A stretch of DNA of 64,000 nt from JAICXG01 sp036494545 (GCA_036494545.1 DASXOB010000016.1:372001-436000); one strand, 5' to 3'. Shown: positions 1 through 9,362, numbered from the stretch's first letter. The notes: generated by a model not told the origin, from the letters alone. A program made the numbers and translations.

Positions 1-984
1 AGTCCCGTCGCGCCACTTCTCGACGTCGGAAACCAGAATGTCGAAAGCGTGCGGCTCGATTGCCGGCACCTCCATTTCCCAACGCAACAAGCCGCGCTCT
101 TGCAGAGAGCGAAGCATCTCAAGAGAAACCCCTAACGAATGCGCGGGAGTTAGACCATTGCACCTCTCAAGAACAGCGAATGTCTCTGAATCGAGTGACA
201 GAAATTCCCGCGTCTCGGTGAAAACATAATTTTGCCCTGCAATGCGTCCATTTGGATGCAAACGCGGCGCAATCTCGGGCTGCGTTTCTGGATCCGCATT
301 GATCGCGGCGGCGGCACCGTAAGCGGTCCAACGCTCGAGGAAGGCTTCGCGCCGCGCAATGCCTGGTAGTATATTGAGTTTTATCCTATGCGTGCCTGCG
401 TCGATCGACCCCCAAGTTTGAGGCCCAAACTCACTTAGCGTATCATTCTTCGAACACACTCGCTGCAAATAGAGAAGAAGATGACGCTCGCGTGCGCGTA
501 GGCTTTTTTTTCGCGGCGACAGCGATTCATTCGGAGCACCAGAAAGCAACTCACGAAGTCCGGTAGCAGAAAAAACAAAGTAGCGGAGTAAAGAACATGC
601 GGCCGCGTCCCACAGTGTTTGCCGTGTTACATTTAGCTCCTTCGATAGGATCCGGTCGAGCGCTTCGTTAGCCGCGGCGAAACGCTTTGCGCTCTGCCAG
701 CAATCGGTAAACGCGTGAGGCACTGCAACGTTAGGCGGCGGCATTACACCGTGTCGGATCACTTTACGCCACGCACGAAATTGCTCTTTTGAAAGATCAT
801 GTCGGCGCGAGGACAGGACTTTCTCGACTGCAGATTTGGTTTTCGAATAGTCCGCTTCGGCCTCGATGAAATCGCGAGCAAGATTCGCTGTATTTCTAGT
901 GGCAAGTTCTTCCAAAGTTTCGAAGGGCACGCCGGCCATTCGGATTAGGAAAATGGGTGCGATTTTGTAATCCGCCTTCACCAC
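1..984 (-). CDS. Lantibiotic dehydratase-like protein (LanB N-terminal region), partial
   Basis: The minus-strand frame is open from a GTG at 984 to the left edge: 328 residues with no stop, so the C-terminus is outside the window. The start region reads APIFLIRMAGVPFETLEEL (about residues 9-27), typical of LanB N-termini. Residues about 179-196 (SKNDTLSEFGPQTWGSI) correspond to the conserved K-x-SPFS-x-F stretch of this family. LanB enzymes dehydrate Ser/Thr in a precursor peptide by glutamyl transfer from charged tRNA; the C-terminal elimination domain cannot be checked here. The start is uncertain: the frame stays open upstream to a TGA near 1136, but GTG at 984 or 981 is the only ordinary start before the family-like sequence, and no clear Shine-Dalgarno is seen. 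It lies 148 bases downstream of the co-directional receiver-kinase gene. No precursor peptide or cyclase is visible. Family call inferred from motifs only. Confidence 0.68.
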   Translation of the reverse strand, partial: MVKADYKIAPIFLIRMAGVPFETLEELATRNTANLARDFIEAEADYSKTKSAVEKVLSSRRHDLSKEQFRAWRKVIRHGVMPPPNVAVPHAFTDCWQSAKRFAAANEALDRILSKELNVTRQTLWDAAACSLLRYFVFSATGLRELLSGAPNESLSPRKKSLRARERHLLLYLQRVCSKNDTLSEFGPQTWGSIDAGTHRIKLNILPGIARREAFLERWTAYGAAAAINADPETQPEIAPRLHPNGRIAGQNYVFTETREFLSLDSETFAVLERCNGLTPAHSLGVSLEMLRSLQERGLLRWEMEVPAIEPHAFDILVSDVEKWRDGT

Positions 985-1132
985 GCCTGAAAGAAAACAG
1001 ATGTGCCGCGCGAGGCAAGAATAATGCCGAAGCAGAGGATCGACAGTGTTCGTTAGGCGGTACGGTCGGGCAACCGCCAGTTTCAGGGCGATCGCGCACC
1101 TAACGAACGCGGTCTGCGACGCGATCGAATAG

Positions 1133-2293
1133 TCAATTGCTCAACAGCGGCAGACGAATCGTGATGATCGTGCCGACATCGGGTGTGCTGTCGACTTTTA
1201 TCGAGCCGCTATGGTCTTCTACGACTTTTTTGGTGATGTAGAGCCCAAGTCCAGTACCGCTCTTTCCTCGTTTGGTCGTAAAGTAGGGATCGAAGATCTT
1301 GCTAATTTGTTCGGGCCTAATTCCGTGGCCGGTATCAGCGATGCGGACGTCAACGTAGAAATCTTTCCGAATGCATCCCACTTCAACGGTTCCCTTACGG
1401 TCCGCCGAAGCTTGAATCGCGTTGATAATGACGTTCTGAATGGCACGAGTGATTTGAATCGGATCGCCGGTCAGAGAGCAGGCGTCCGCCGTCACATCAC
1501 AGTTCAATTCGACGCCATTCTCCTTCGCCATCGCTCCCACGCTAGCGACCACTTCGCGTACGATTTCGGAAACGGAAATCGCTGTATGCGGTGAGGCACC
1601 CGCACTGCCGTAGCTTTGCCACATCGTGAGAAGATCGCGGCAAAGACGAACGTTTTGTTCAATAATCTCTAATTCCTTGTTTGAGCCGGCCGCACTCGAG
1701 TTATCCGAGGTTTCCGATTCTTCCAATTTCTTGGCAAGAAGCTGTACATAGCCCCAAACTATCGTTAGGGGATTTCCGATGTCGTGCACAAATTCGGCCG
1801 AAGCCTGACCGAGGGAAGCGAGGCGCTCCTTTTGTGCGAGCTCTTGGAGGAGACGATTGTTCAGTTCTTTGATTTCACTTGCCGCGCTCTCGCTATTGCG
1901 ATGCAGCCGCGTGCGTTCAACGTTGCGGCTAATCACTTCGCGCATCTCCCGGGCATCAAATGGCTTGCTGATGTAGTCGTTTGCGCCCAGTCGCAGTGCC
2001 TCCTTGGCGGTCTCAAGGGCGCCAAAGCCGGTTAGCATGATGACTGAAAGATGCGGATCGAGTTGCCGGATGCGACGCAAGCCTTCGATTCCGGTCATTC
2101 CCGGCATGCGAATATCCATCACAATGGCGTCGGGCTTTTTCTCAGTGACGAGTCGAAGGCCAGTTTCGACCGAGTCCGCGGTGTGAACTTGATAATTCGG
2201 CTTCAGCAACATGCGAAGGCTTTCGCGGGGGCCCATTTCGTCGTCAATAACGAGGACCTGCGGGAGTTCGGCGTTGGCAATCATTGCTCCCAT
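1133..2293 (-). CDS. Hybrid response regulator / histidine kinase (REC-HisKA-HATPase)
   Basis: 386 residues, apparently soluble. An N-terminal receiver domain (about 12-125) has the acidic pair D17-D18, phosphoacceptor D60 (VMDIRMPG) and K110 (ISKPF). A helical linker (about 130-160) leads to a HisKA domain with H170 (EFVHDIGNPL), then a HATPase domain with N-box (NVIINAIQAS), G1 (DTGHGIRP), F-box (FDPYFTTKRGKSG) and G2 (TGLGLYITKK). All catalytic residues are present, so it can probably both receive and donate phosphate. With no membrane segment or output domain it probably acts as an intermediate in a phosphorelay. It is divergent from the ketosynthase-like gene across a 212-base gap, and co-directional with the LanB-like gene. 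Start ATG 2293 has an alternative ATG four codons in. Confidence 0.9.
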   Translation of the reverse strand: MGAMIANAELPQVLVIDDEMGPRESLRMLLKPNYQVHTADSVETGLRLVTEKKPDAIVMDIRMPGMTGIEGLRRIRQLDPHLSVIMLTGFGALETAKEALRLGANDYISKPFDAREMREVISRNVERTRLHRNSESAASEIKELNNRLLQELAQKERLASLGQASAEFVHDIGNPLTIVWGYVQLLAKKLEESETSDNSSAAGSNKELEIIEQNVRLCRDLLTMWQSYGSAGASPHTAISVSEIVREVVASVGAMAKENGVELNCDVTADACSLTGDPIQITRAIQNVIINAIQASADRKGTVEVGCIRKDFYVDVRIADTGHGIRPEQISKIFDPYFTTKRGKSGTGLGLYITKKVVEDHSGSIKVDSTPDVGTIITIRLPLLSN

Positions 2294-2505
2294 CGCATGA
2301 AGCTAGGGACGTACCTTCGAAGAAAAAATCTGCAAAGTGGTTAAAGGGCCTTCTGCTTCGGAGGCGATGCTTGTGTAATTTTTGTGGAAAGGCAAGCGCG
2401 AAATTGTGAAGAACCCGAAGTTTATAGGCAAATGCAGAATCTCGAGAAATCTGGTAGCCCTATGCGAGCTTTTACTTACAATGCCGCGCAGCGGAGAGAA
2501 AAGGG

Positions 2506-3750
2506 ATGGGAAGACGTAACCGGGCGGTTTTAACGGGCATGGGGGTCTTGGCTCCCAATGGCACAGGGTTGAAGGCGTTTTGGCGCTCGCTCGTGGCAGG
2601 CGAAAGTGGAATTGGGCCAATTACCCTCTTTGACGCCACTGGGTACAAAACTCGAATCGCCGGTGAAATTAAAGGATTCGATCCTTTGGACTATATGCCG
2701 GCGCCATGGAAGCCAAAGCGCATGGCCCGGCATACTCAGCTCGCTTACGCCGCGACTCAGATGGCGTTGCGTAGCGCTAAGTTCGACCCCGAAACCAAGA
2801 GTGGCCGGGCAGTGCTGCCCGTCTGCATTGGAGTGAGCACAAGCGCGCTGGACGTCATAGAACGTGGCTTTCACGAGTTGCAGGAGCGTGGTCCTCGACG
2901 AGTCAATTCCGGCGTTGTCAGCAATTGTCAGCCGCAAGCCGCAGCACATCTTATCGCCAAAAAGCTAGGCATCGAAACACAAGCGACAACCATTTCTTCG
3001 GCTTGTTCTTCGGGAATCGATGCCATCGCGATGGCGGTTGCATGCATTCAACGCGGCGAGGTCGAGATAGCTCTCGCCGGCGGGGCCGATGCGCCGATTA
3101 CTCCCCTAACGATGGCCTCGTTTGCCTCCGCAGGATTGAGTTCTTTCGCAAATTCCGATCCCAAACGTGCTAGTCGTCCCTACGATCAAGCGAGCGATTC
3201 CGGCGTTATTTCCGAAGGAGCCGGCGTCGTGGTTGTCGAAAGCCTCGACCATGCTTTATCTCGTGGCGCGCGGATTTTTCTAGAAATTTCTGGTTACGCA
3301 ACGCAGATGGATCACGACCCCAATGATCCATTCATAGGCTTGGAGAATACGATGCGGCTCTCGTTGGCGAACGCGTGTCGGCAACCGCAGGAGATCGATT
3401 ATATTTGCGCGTACGGCCCGGGTCATCCCCTGCTAGACGCAGCCGAAGTACGGATGATTCAACGAGTCTTTGGCGATCACGCCGACCGCGTGCCAGTCAG
3501 TTCGATCAAGGGCGTGACGGGGAATCCACTCTCGGCAAGCGGCCCTTTCCAACTGGTCGCCTGCGCTCTTGCGTTTCAGAACGGTATGATCCCACCAACG
3601 GCAAACCACGAAACCCCTTTGGTTGGCTGCGAGTTAGATTTTGTTCCGCGCAAGGCCCGAAAAGCGCTACTGAATTGCGCTTTGATCAATGTGCGCGGTT
3701 TGGGCGGTGGCAACAGTAGCATGGTCGTGGAACGCTACACGCCGGAGTGA
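2506..3750 (+). CDS. Beta-ketoacyl-ACP synthase-like protein with altered active site
   Basis: 414 residues, full length for the FabF/KAS II thiolase fold. The nucleophile region TTISSACSSG keeps Cys167. The two catalytic histidines of FabF are replaced. The usual NAHGTST stretch reads CAYGPGHP, putting Tyr303 at the first His. The usual SMTGHLLGAAG stretch reads GVTGNPLSASG, putting Asn340 at the second. Lys335 (SSIK) is kept, but the gating FGFGGTN loop is RGLGGGN. A normal decarboxylating condensation is therefore doubtful; acyl transfer, priming or a KS-beta-like structural role are alternatives. No acyl carrier protein or partner ketosynthase is adjacent. Start ATG 2506 follows an AAAGGG purine run. 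It precedes the sensor kinases by 31 bases, so it may share their transcript. Confidence 0.88.
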   Translation: MGRRNRAVLTGMGVLAPNGTGLKAFWRSLVAGESGIGPITLFDATGYKTRIAGEIKGFDPLDYMPAPWKPKRMARHTQLAYAATQMALRSAKFDPETKSGRAVLPVCIGVSTSALDVIERGFHELQERGPRRVNSGVVSNCQPQAAAHLIAKKLGIETQATTISSACSSGIDAIAMAVACIQRGEVEIALAGGADAPITPLTMASFASAGLSSFANSDPKRASRPYDQASDSGVISEGAGVVVVESLDHALSRGARIFLEISGYATQMDHDPNDPFIGLENTMRLSLANACRQPQEIDYICAYGPGHPLLDAAEVRMIQRVFGDHADRVPVSSIKGVTGNPLSASGPFQLVACALAFQNGMIPPTANHETPLVGCELDFVPRKARKALLNCALINVRGLGGGNSSMVVERYTPE

Positions 3751-3781
3751 AAGGATAATGAGCAGGCTATGACGCTGCACA

Positions 3782-6304
3782 ATGAGTAGCACCACTATTC
3801 CAACTCTCGCGGCGCTCGCCCTGCAAATCGCTTTAGGAATCGCCGTATTTTTGGCTAACCGTCACCGACTAGCGAATCAGTGCTTTCTCATCCTCTCTTT
3901 AACAATCTCAGGATGGTTAAGCGGTTTGTTTCTAGCTTTTGTGGCCAGCGCTCCAGGGACCGCTGAATTTGCCATCCGGCAGGTTTCGGTTTCCGCCGTT
4001 TTATATCTATTTGCGCTTAATCTTTTGCGACTCTCGGTTAGGCGACAATTGCAAGCTTGGGGGGATTTGCTGCGAAACTCCCGAACTTGGCTCTTTGTTA
4101 CCGCGGCGATCATTGTTCTGTGCCAAACGCACGTGTTTCTTCAACACGCGGTGATATCTGCCACCGCTGGATTGCCTGCGAAGCCAGTATATGGACCGGC
4201 GATCTCGATTTATGCTTCATATTTCATCGCCGCACTTTTGGCCTTGCTTATTAGCTATTTGCGTGATTTGCGGAAGACTAGCGGCGGAGAGCACGCCGAG
4301 CTTTCTTTTATCCTGATCGGCGGTATCGCCGGAGTCCTTTTTGCACTGGCCCTCGCCTTGGTACTTGATAACCTGATCGGCCAGTCCCGGGCGCTCCTGT
4401 TTGCGCCTTTCCGCGTCGTTGTTTTCAGCCTCGTTATTGGCTATGGGATAGCGACTCGAAAGATACTTGAAGTGGGTTTTTTCATGCGGCGGGCGATTGC
4501 CTATCTGCTTCTCGCAGCTTACCTGGTCGCGCTCTACCTGTTGATCTGGTGGCTGAGCCAAGCCGTATTTACTCCAATTCTGGGAGCCGATGGCAGAGGT
4601 CTCGCCCATATAATTGCTGCGCTCGTGGTTGCCTTTGCCATGGCGCCTGCGCGCGGGGTTTCGCAAACCCTTGCCGATCGATTGTTCGTCGGCACTCGGC
4701 GTTTGGATTTTCAGGCGACTATGAATCAGGCCGCCGCAATCCTGCGTTCGGTCACGACTCTGGCCGATCTGCTCGAGCGGTTTGGCCTAACGATCGGCCA
4801 GGCTGTCGATACCGATCGTGTTTTTCTTCTTCTGCCGGAACAAGAGATTTATGCGCAACGTTTCCCTGCTGTATCCGGAGGCGCATTCATGACGCGCGTA
4901 GAACTGCATTGCGATCAAGCAATCATCGCGCACCTCGAGCGCACGCAGGAACCGATCGTTCTCGACGAGCTGCACCGGGTGCGCTCGACTCCGGAACTGG
5001 AACGGGTGCGTCGACAGATGAAGTCGTTGCACATTGCGGCGGCAATGGGAATTTTTTCTCGTGAGCAACTCGCCGGCGTGATGCTTCTAGGGCCGCGAAG
5101 GTCGGGCCGCATCTACGGTACAGTCGAGCAAAGTGCGCTGCTCGTGCTTTGCGGACAGCTCGCGGTCGCGATCGAAAATGCCCAGCTCTTTACCGAGGTA
5201 CAGAATGCCAAAATCTATAATGAGACTCTTCTGCAAAATCTGACTACCGGTGTCGTAGCGGCGGACAGCACCGGCCTCATCACCGTCTTCAATCGCGAGG
5301 TCGAACAGATTACCGGGCTTCCTGCGTCGGAGTTGCTCGGGCGCAAGATTAGCAATTTGCCTGAGGGTCTTAGGGCTGTCATCGGGGAAACATTAGACAC
5401 TGGGCAGCGACAGGAAGACCGGGAGGTCATCCTCCGCGCTGGCGACAAGAGTGCGATCATGCGTGCAAGCAGTTCGCTCTTCCACGGGCAGGACGGCGAA
5501 GCGCTTGGCGCCCTCCTGGTCCTGACTGACCTGACGACCCTCAAACGCCTTGAAATGCAAATTCGACGCAGTGATCGTCTCGCCAGCCTCGGTACGCTTT
5601 CTGCAGGCATGGCGCACGAGATAAAAAATCCGCTCGTCTCGATAAAGACATTCGCCCAATTGTTGCCGGAGCGTTACCAGGATTCCGATTTTCGCGAGAC
5701 CTTCTTCTCTCTCATAGGCCATGAGGTTGACCGCATCGATTCGCTGGTTAACCAACTCCTCCGTTTTGCCAGGCCGGCAAAGCCGCTGCTCAAGCCGATG
5801 CACGTCCATGAAGTGCTTGAAAAGGCATTGCTTCTCGTAGGCCACCGCTTGTATCAGAAAGACATTAAATTAACTCGTTCCTGGCAGGCGAACGTGGATA
5901 CTATCCGGGCAGACGCGGACCAAATTGAACAAGTCTTTCTCAACTTTTTCATCAATGCCCTCGACGCCATGAAGCCCGGCGGTTCCCTTAAGGTCTTAAC
6001 CGAAATTGGTACGACCGAGACTTGGCCGACCGCTTTATTGGCCGACCCAGAGGACGTCCGCGAAGTTCTGCGTGTCTCAGTAGAGGATAATGGTACCGGG
6101 ATCAAACCGGAAGATGTGCCCCACGTTTTCGATCCGTTTTTTACGACGAAGGATTACGGAACCGGGCTTGGTCTGTCCGTGGTTCACGGCATCGTGCAGG
6201 AACATGGCGGACAGATCGAGGTCGAGAGCGAGTTGGGGCGTGGAACGAATTTCCACATCTTGCTTCCCTTGGTTCGCTTCGAGGAAGAGGTTGCGGCAGC
6301 ATGA
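3782..6304 (+). CDS. Multi-pass membrane sensor histidine kinase (7TM-GAF-PAS-HisKA-HATPase)
   Basis: 840 residues. The N-terminal about 280 residues contain seven to eight hydrophobic segments. A GAF-like domain follows (about 320-480), then a PAS domain (about 485-600, NLTTGVVAADSTGLITVFN). The HisKA domain has H612 (GMAHEIKNPL), and the HATPase domain has DNGTGIKPE, FDPFFTTKDYGTG and LGLSVVHGI. The catalytic half is NtrB-like. The overall architecture resembles PrsK-type kinases that control exopolysaccharide/PEP-CTERM genes with sigma-54 in other bacteria; that link is inference. The stop overlaps the next kinase's start (ATGA), so the two are translationally coupled. The two also share an H-box extension, IKTFAQLLPER, which suggests duplication. 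No NtrC-type partner is in the window. Confidence 0.9.
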   Translation: MSSTTIPTLAALALQIALGIAVFLANRHRLANQCFLILSLTISGWLSGLFLAFVASAPGTAEFAIRQVSVSAVLYLFALNLLRLSVRRQLQAWGDLLRNSRTWLFVTAAIIVLCQTHVFLQHAVISATAGLPAKPVYGPAISIYASYFIAALLALLISYLRDLRKTSGGEHAELSFILIGGIAGVLFALALALVLDNLIGQSRALLFAPFRVVVFSLVIGYGIATRKILEVGFFMRRAIAYLLLAAYLVALYLLIWWLSQAVFTPILGADGRGLAHIIAALVVAFAMAPARGVSQTLADRLFVGTRRLDFQATMNQAAAILRSVTTLADLLERFGLTIGQAVDTDRVFLLLPEQEIYAQRFPAVSGGAFMTRVELHCDQAIIAHLERTQEPIVLDELHRVRSTPELERVRRQMKSLHIAAAMGIFSREQLAGVMLLGPRRSGRIYGTVEQSALLVLCGQLAVAIENAQLFTEVQNAKIYNETLLQNLTTGVVAADSTGLITVFNREVEQITGLPASELLGRKISNLPEGLRAVIGETLDTGQRQEDREVILRAGDKSAIMRASSSLFHGQDGEALGALLVLTDLTTLKRLEMQIRRSDRLASLGTLSAGMAHEIKNPLVSIKTFAQLLPERYQDSDFRETFFSLIGHEVDRIDSLVNQLLRFARPAKPLLKPMHVHEVLEKALLLVGHRLYQKDIKLTRSWQANVDTIRADADQIEQVFLNFFINALDAMKPGGSLKVLTEIGTTETWPTALLADPEDVREVLRVSVEDNGTGIKPEDVPHVFDPFFTTKDYGTGLGLSVVHGIVQEHGGQIEVESELGRGTNFHILLPLVRFEEEVAAA

Positions 6305-8301
6305 TTTTTCCCGCGGCCTGCATTCTTTATACGCAGGACCCCGAGTTCGTTAGGCGCACGCGAGCGTTTCTCCGGCGTCTCACCAAATTATTGCACGTCG
6401 ATAACCCCGCACGTCTTGAGCCCGTGCTCCAGCAATACAGTCCGGCAGTGCTCCTTGTCGATCTGAGACAAAAAGAAGCAAGGCACCTTCTTGAACAAGT
6501 ACGCGCGGAGTGGCCTAACGTTATAATTCTTGCATTCGGCATTCCCCGTTCCGACCCACTGCGCGAGGCCGAACACGCCGGAGTCTATGCGGCGGAAGAT
6601 GTGAACTTGGAGCGTCATCATTTGCAGGGACTAGTTAACCGTGCCCTCGAGCACCTTCGAGTTTTGGAAGATAACCGCGTAATGCGCGCCGAAGCCTTTC
6701 GGACGCCTGTGCCTTTGGCCAGCCAGCCGATGGAAAATTCGTCGCCCCCGGCCAGCAATCCGCTTCTCGCTCTGCGTTTCCCGCGCGTTTTCCGTCGCTT
6801 TCATTCAATCGATTCGCTCATGCATCATGTGATCGAAGGTTTGGCCGATGCTGCCATGATAAACCGCGTCGGAATATTTGGCCGCAGCCGTCACAGGGGA
6901 GGTTACCGACTGCGTGCCGGATTGTATTGTTTGCCAGAAAGTTACAACTTGGAATATGGGGAGCGCGATCCGTTGGTGCGTTGGTTTGAGCAACACGCCC
7001 ATCTCCTTTATCGCGCCCATCTTGGCCAAACCCGCGATCATGCACAGCGCGAGGTCCTCCGTCGCGCGCTCGATACACTCGGGGCAGAAGTGATCGTGCC
7101 CCTCTATGCCCGCAACCAAATCAGCGGCTGGCTCTTCTTCGGCCATCGCGCTACGGGCCAACCGTTCGATCAACAGGCCTTAGAGACCCTTATGATTCTG
7201 GGAGACCAGGCGTCCATGATGTTGGAGAACGCCTCACTCCATGAAGAGATCAACCTGCAAAAAACGGTGGCAGAAACGCTCCTCACTGCGCTGCCGCCCG
7301 GCATTGTAGCGAGCGATGAAGAAGGAGAAATTCGCTGGTGCAACCCAACTGCGGAAAAGATTCTCGCCATTCGAGCCACGGAAGTTTTGAATCAACCCGT
7401 CGAAGCTGCGGGGAGCCGCATCGCTTCGCTCTTGCGCGAAACACTCGCGAGCGCCACGGACTTGCCGACCGAACAATGGTTGGATGGCAAGACACGGCGC
7501 TCACTCGCGATTCAAACCCGCCGGCTCATTCACGAAGGAAAACCGTTAGGCGCCGTTGCCGTTATTCAGGACATGACTCCAGAGGAGGCGCTCCGCCAAA
7601 AACAGGAGTTGGTCGATCGGGCGGCCTTTTGGACTGATCTCGCCGCCAGCATGTCGCACGAGGTGCGCAACCCGTTGGTTGCCATCAAAACTTTCGCACA
7701 GCTTTTGCCGGAGCGATTCGACGATGCTGATTTCCGGCGAAACTTCAACGAGATCGTCGTGCAGGAAATAGATCGTCTCGATCTCATCATTACTCAGATC
7801 AATAATTTTGCTCACCCGCCGGAGTTGAAGTTCAAGGCGCTCGATCTACGCGTCCCGATGAAGCGCGCCATCGAACTGGTGCGGTCGCGCGCCGTGCAAA
7901 ATGGAATCGCCATAGAGACGACGCTCCCCGACGACCTGCCACAAGTGGTGGGAGACGAAACCGCGCTCGCTGAGGCTTTCGCGCATTTGGTCGCGAATGC
8001 CGCGGAGGCTTCGCACGGTCAGCCGAAAGCGCGCGTCACATTTTCCGCCAAGCCGGTTCGCGAGGGGGACCACACCAGCGGCGTCGTCGTCACCGTGCAC
8101 GACAATGGTCGCGGCATTGCGGCCGACCTGAAGGACAAGATTTTTTCACCGTTTTGCACGACAAAACCTCGCGGAATGGGGCTTGGGCTGCCGATTGTAA
8201 AACGGACCGTCTTCGATCACAATGGTCGGGTCGATATCGACTCTAACTCGCAGGGCACTTCAGTTAGCGTGCTCCTTCCTGCTGCGGAAAACGGCGAGTA
8301 A
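6301..8301 (+). CDS. Soluble histidine kinase with pseudo-receiver, GAF and PAS domains
   Basis: 666 residues, starting at the ATG that overlaps the stop of the membrane kinase. The N-terminal about 125 residues resemble a receiver fold (ILYTQDPEFV, VLLVDLRQKE) but lack the usual acidic pair and the conserved Lys, so this is probably a pseudo-receiver. A GAF-like domain (about 170-310) and a PAS domain (about 320-430, PPGIVASDEEGEIRW) follow. The HisKA domain has H453 (SMSHEVRNPLVAIKTF), and the HATPase domain has DNGRGIAAD, FSPFCTTKPRG and MGLGLPIVKR. The H-box extension FAQLLPERFDDADFR nearly matches that of the upstream kinase. The pair probably work together, perhaps one sensing at the membrane and one in the cytoplasm. 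Their target is not visible here. Confidence 0.88.
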   Translation: MIFPAACILYTQDPEFVRRTRAFLRRLTKLLHVDNPARLEPVLQQYSPAVLLVDLRQKEARHLLEQVRAEWPNVIILAFGIPRSDPLREAEHAGVYAAEDVNLERHHLQGLVNRALEHLRVLEDNRVMRAEAFRTPVPLASQPMENSSPPASNPLLALRFPRVFRRFHSIDSLMHHVIEGLADAAMINRVGIFGRSRHRGGYRLRAGLYCLPESYNLEYGERDPLVRWFEQHAHLLYRAHLGQTRDHAQREVLRRALDTLGAEVIVPLYARNQISGWLFFGHRATGQPFDQQALETLMILGDQASMMLENASLHEEINLQKTVAETLLTALPPGIVASDEEGEIRWCNPTAEKILAIRATEVLNQPVEAAGSRIASLLRETLASATDLPTEQWLDGKTRRSLAIQTRRLIHEGKPLGAVAVIQDMTPEEALRQKQELVDRAAFWTDLAASMSHEVRNPLVAIKTFAQLLPERFDDADFRRNFNEIVVQEIDRLDLIITQINNFAHPPELKFKALDLRVPMKRAIELVRSRAVQNGIAIETTLPDDLPQVVGDETALAEAFAHLVANAAEASHGQPKARVTFSAKPVREGDHTSGVVVTVHDNGRGIAADLKDKIFSPFCTTKPRGMGLGLPIVKRTVFDHNGRVDIDSNSQGTSVSVLLPAAENGE

Positions 8302-8404
8302 GTGTGCTGCGACAAGTTTGCGATTTCCGAGTTGGAAAGTGTCGCGAGCACCATAAGTTGCCGATGCTCGGCAAAATTCAGCACATCGCAATCAGGAACC
8401 CGTC

Positions 8405-9352
8405 ATGATCGTTACGACTAAACAACTTTACAAGGTTGCCTACGGAAAGTTTGCCGTTGGCGCCTATAACGTGAACAACATGGAACAGATCCTTGGCTTG
8501 TTTCGCGGCAACATGCAGAGCAAGGCGCCTTTCATTATTCAGCTTTCGAAAGGTGCACGAAAATACGCTGATAAACGGATGCTCGAGGCGCTCATTCGTA
8601 CCGCAGACACTATGTTTTCCGAAGCCATTTTCGCCGTCCACCTGGATCATGGGGACGAAGAAACTTGTTACGATTGCATCGACTCGGGCTTTTACAGTTC
8701 GGTCATGATCGACGCCAGTCATGAGTCTTTCGCCGGCAACGTTGCGATCACCAAACGCGTTGTCGATCGAGCACACGCGAAAGGAATTAGTGTCGAAGCC
8801 GAACTCGGCATGCTTGGCGGCGTCGAGGAAGACATTAAGGTGGACGAGAAACACTCCTGCCTGACCGATCCCCAGGAAGCGGTAGAATTCGTTAGGCAAA
8901 CTGGCTGCGACTCCTTGGCCGCAGCCATCGGCACCAGCCACGGCGCTTACAAATTCAAAGGTACACAGGGGCTGCACTTCGATGTGATCAAAGAGATTCA
9001 ACAGCGCATTCCCGGCACGCCCATCGTTATGCACGGCAGCTCCAGCGTGCCAAAAGAGGAAGTCGAACGAATCAACGCTGCTGGCGGCAAACTCGATCCC
9101 TCCGCGCGTGGTGTGGACGAGAATGAATATCTGCCGGCCGCCAAGCTCGGCGTGACCAAGGTCAATATCGACACCGACGGCCGCTTGGTTTGGACGCGAG
9201 TGCATCGCGAGTACTTTCGCGATCATCCCGACCAATTCGATTTTCGGCCACCGGGAAAGATTTTTGTCGAGGAATACGCGAACTTCATCGCCCACAAAAA
9301 CGAAAAGCTCGGCTCGGCCAACCAGTTGGATGCCATCCGCGCTACGCTCTGA
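8405..9352 (+). CDS. fba: Class II fructose-bisphosphate aldolase
   Basis: 315 residues. Class II aldolases use a metal ion to split fructose-1,6-bisphosphate into dihydroxyacetone phosphate and glyceraldehyde-3-phosphate. The motif FAVHLDHGD gives catalytic Asp81 and metal ligand His82. Further ligand regions are AELGMLGGVEED, GTSHGAYKF and IVMHGSSSVP, and the phosphate-binding segment KVNIDTDGR is intact. Length and motif order are normal. ATG 8405 begins MIVTTKQLYK, which suits the family. Related tagatose-bisphosphate aldolases cannot be excluded from sequence alone. It is followed by a long non-coding stretch, so it probably ends its transcription unit. Confidence 0.93.
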   Translation: MIVTTKQLYKVAYGKFAVGAYNVNNMEQILGLFRGNMQSKAPFIIQLSKGARKYADKRMLEALIRTADTMFSEAIFAVHLDHGDEETCYDCIDSGFYSSVMIDASHESFAGNVAITKRVVDRAHAKGISVEAELGMLGGVEEDIKVDEKHSCLTDPQEAVEFVRQTGCDSLAAAIGTSHGAYKFKGTQGLHFDVIKEIQQRIPGTPIVMHGSSSVPKEEVERINAAGGKLDPSARGVDENEYLPAAKLGVTKVNIDTDGRLVWTRVHREYFRDHPDQFDFRPPGKIFVEEYANFIAHKNEKLGSANQLDAIRATL

Positions 9353-9362
9353 GCAACCGGCT

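Noticed and set aside
896..1099. Small 67-residue frame as a possible RiPP precursor peptide
   Set aside because: It overlaps the LanB-like gene in another frame, has no leader/core pattern, and looks like a shadow frame.
2380..2420. GG-N10-GC sigma-54-like spacing in the gap between the receiver-kinase and ketosynthase-like genes
   Set aside because: Only the dinucleotides match; the flanking bases do not fit the -24/-12 consensus.
2566..2582. TGGCAC sequence near the ketosynthase start
   Set aside because: It is inside the coding sequence and the -12 half is misplaced.
8378..9295. Long open frame antisense to the class II aldolase
   Set aside because: The opposite strand encodes a clear aldolase with all catalytic motifs; the antisense protein has no recognisable features.
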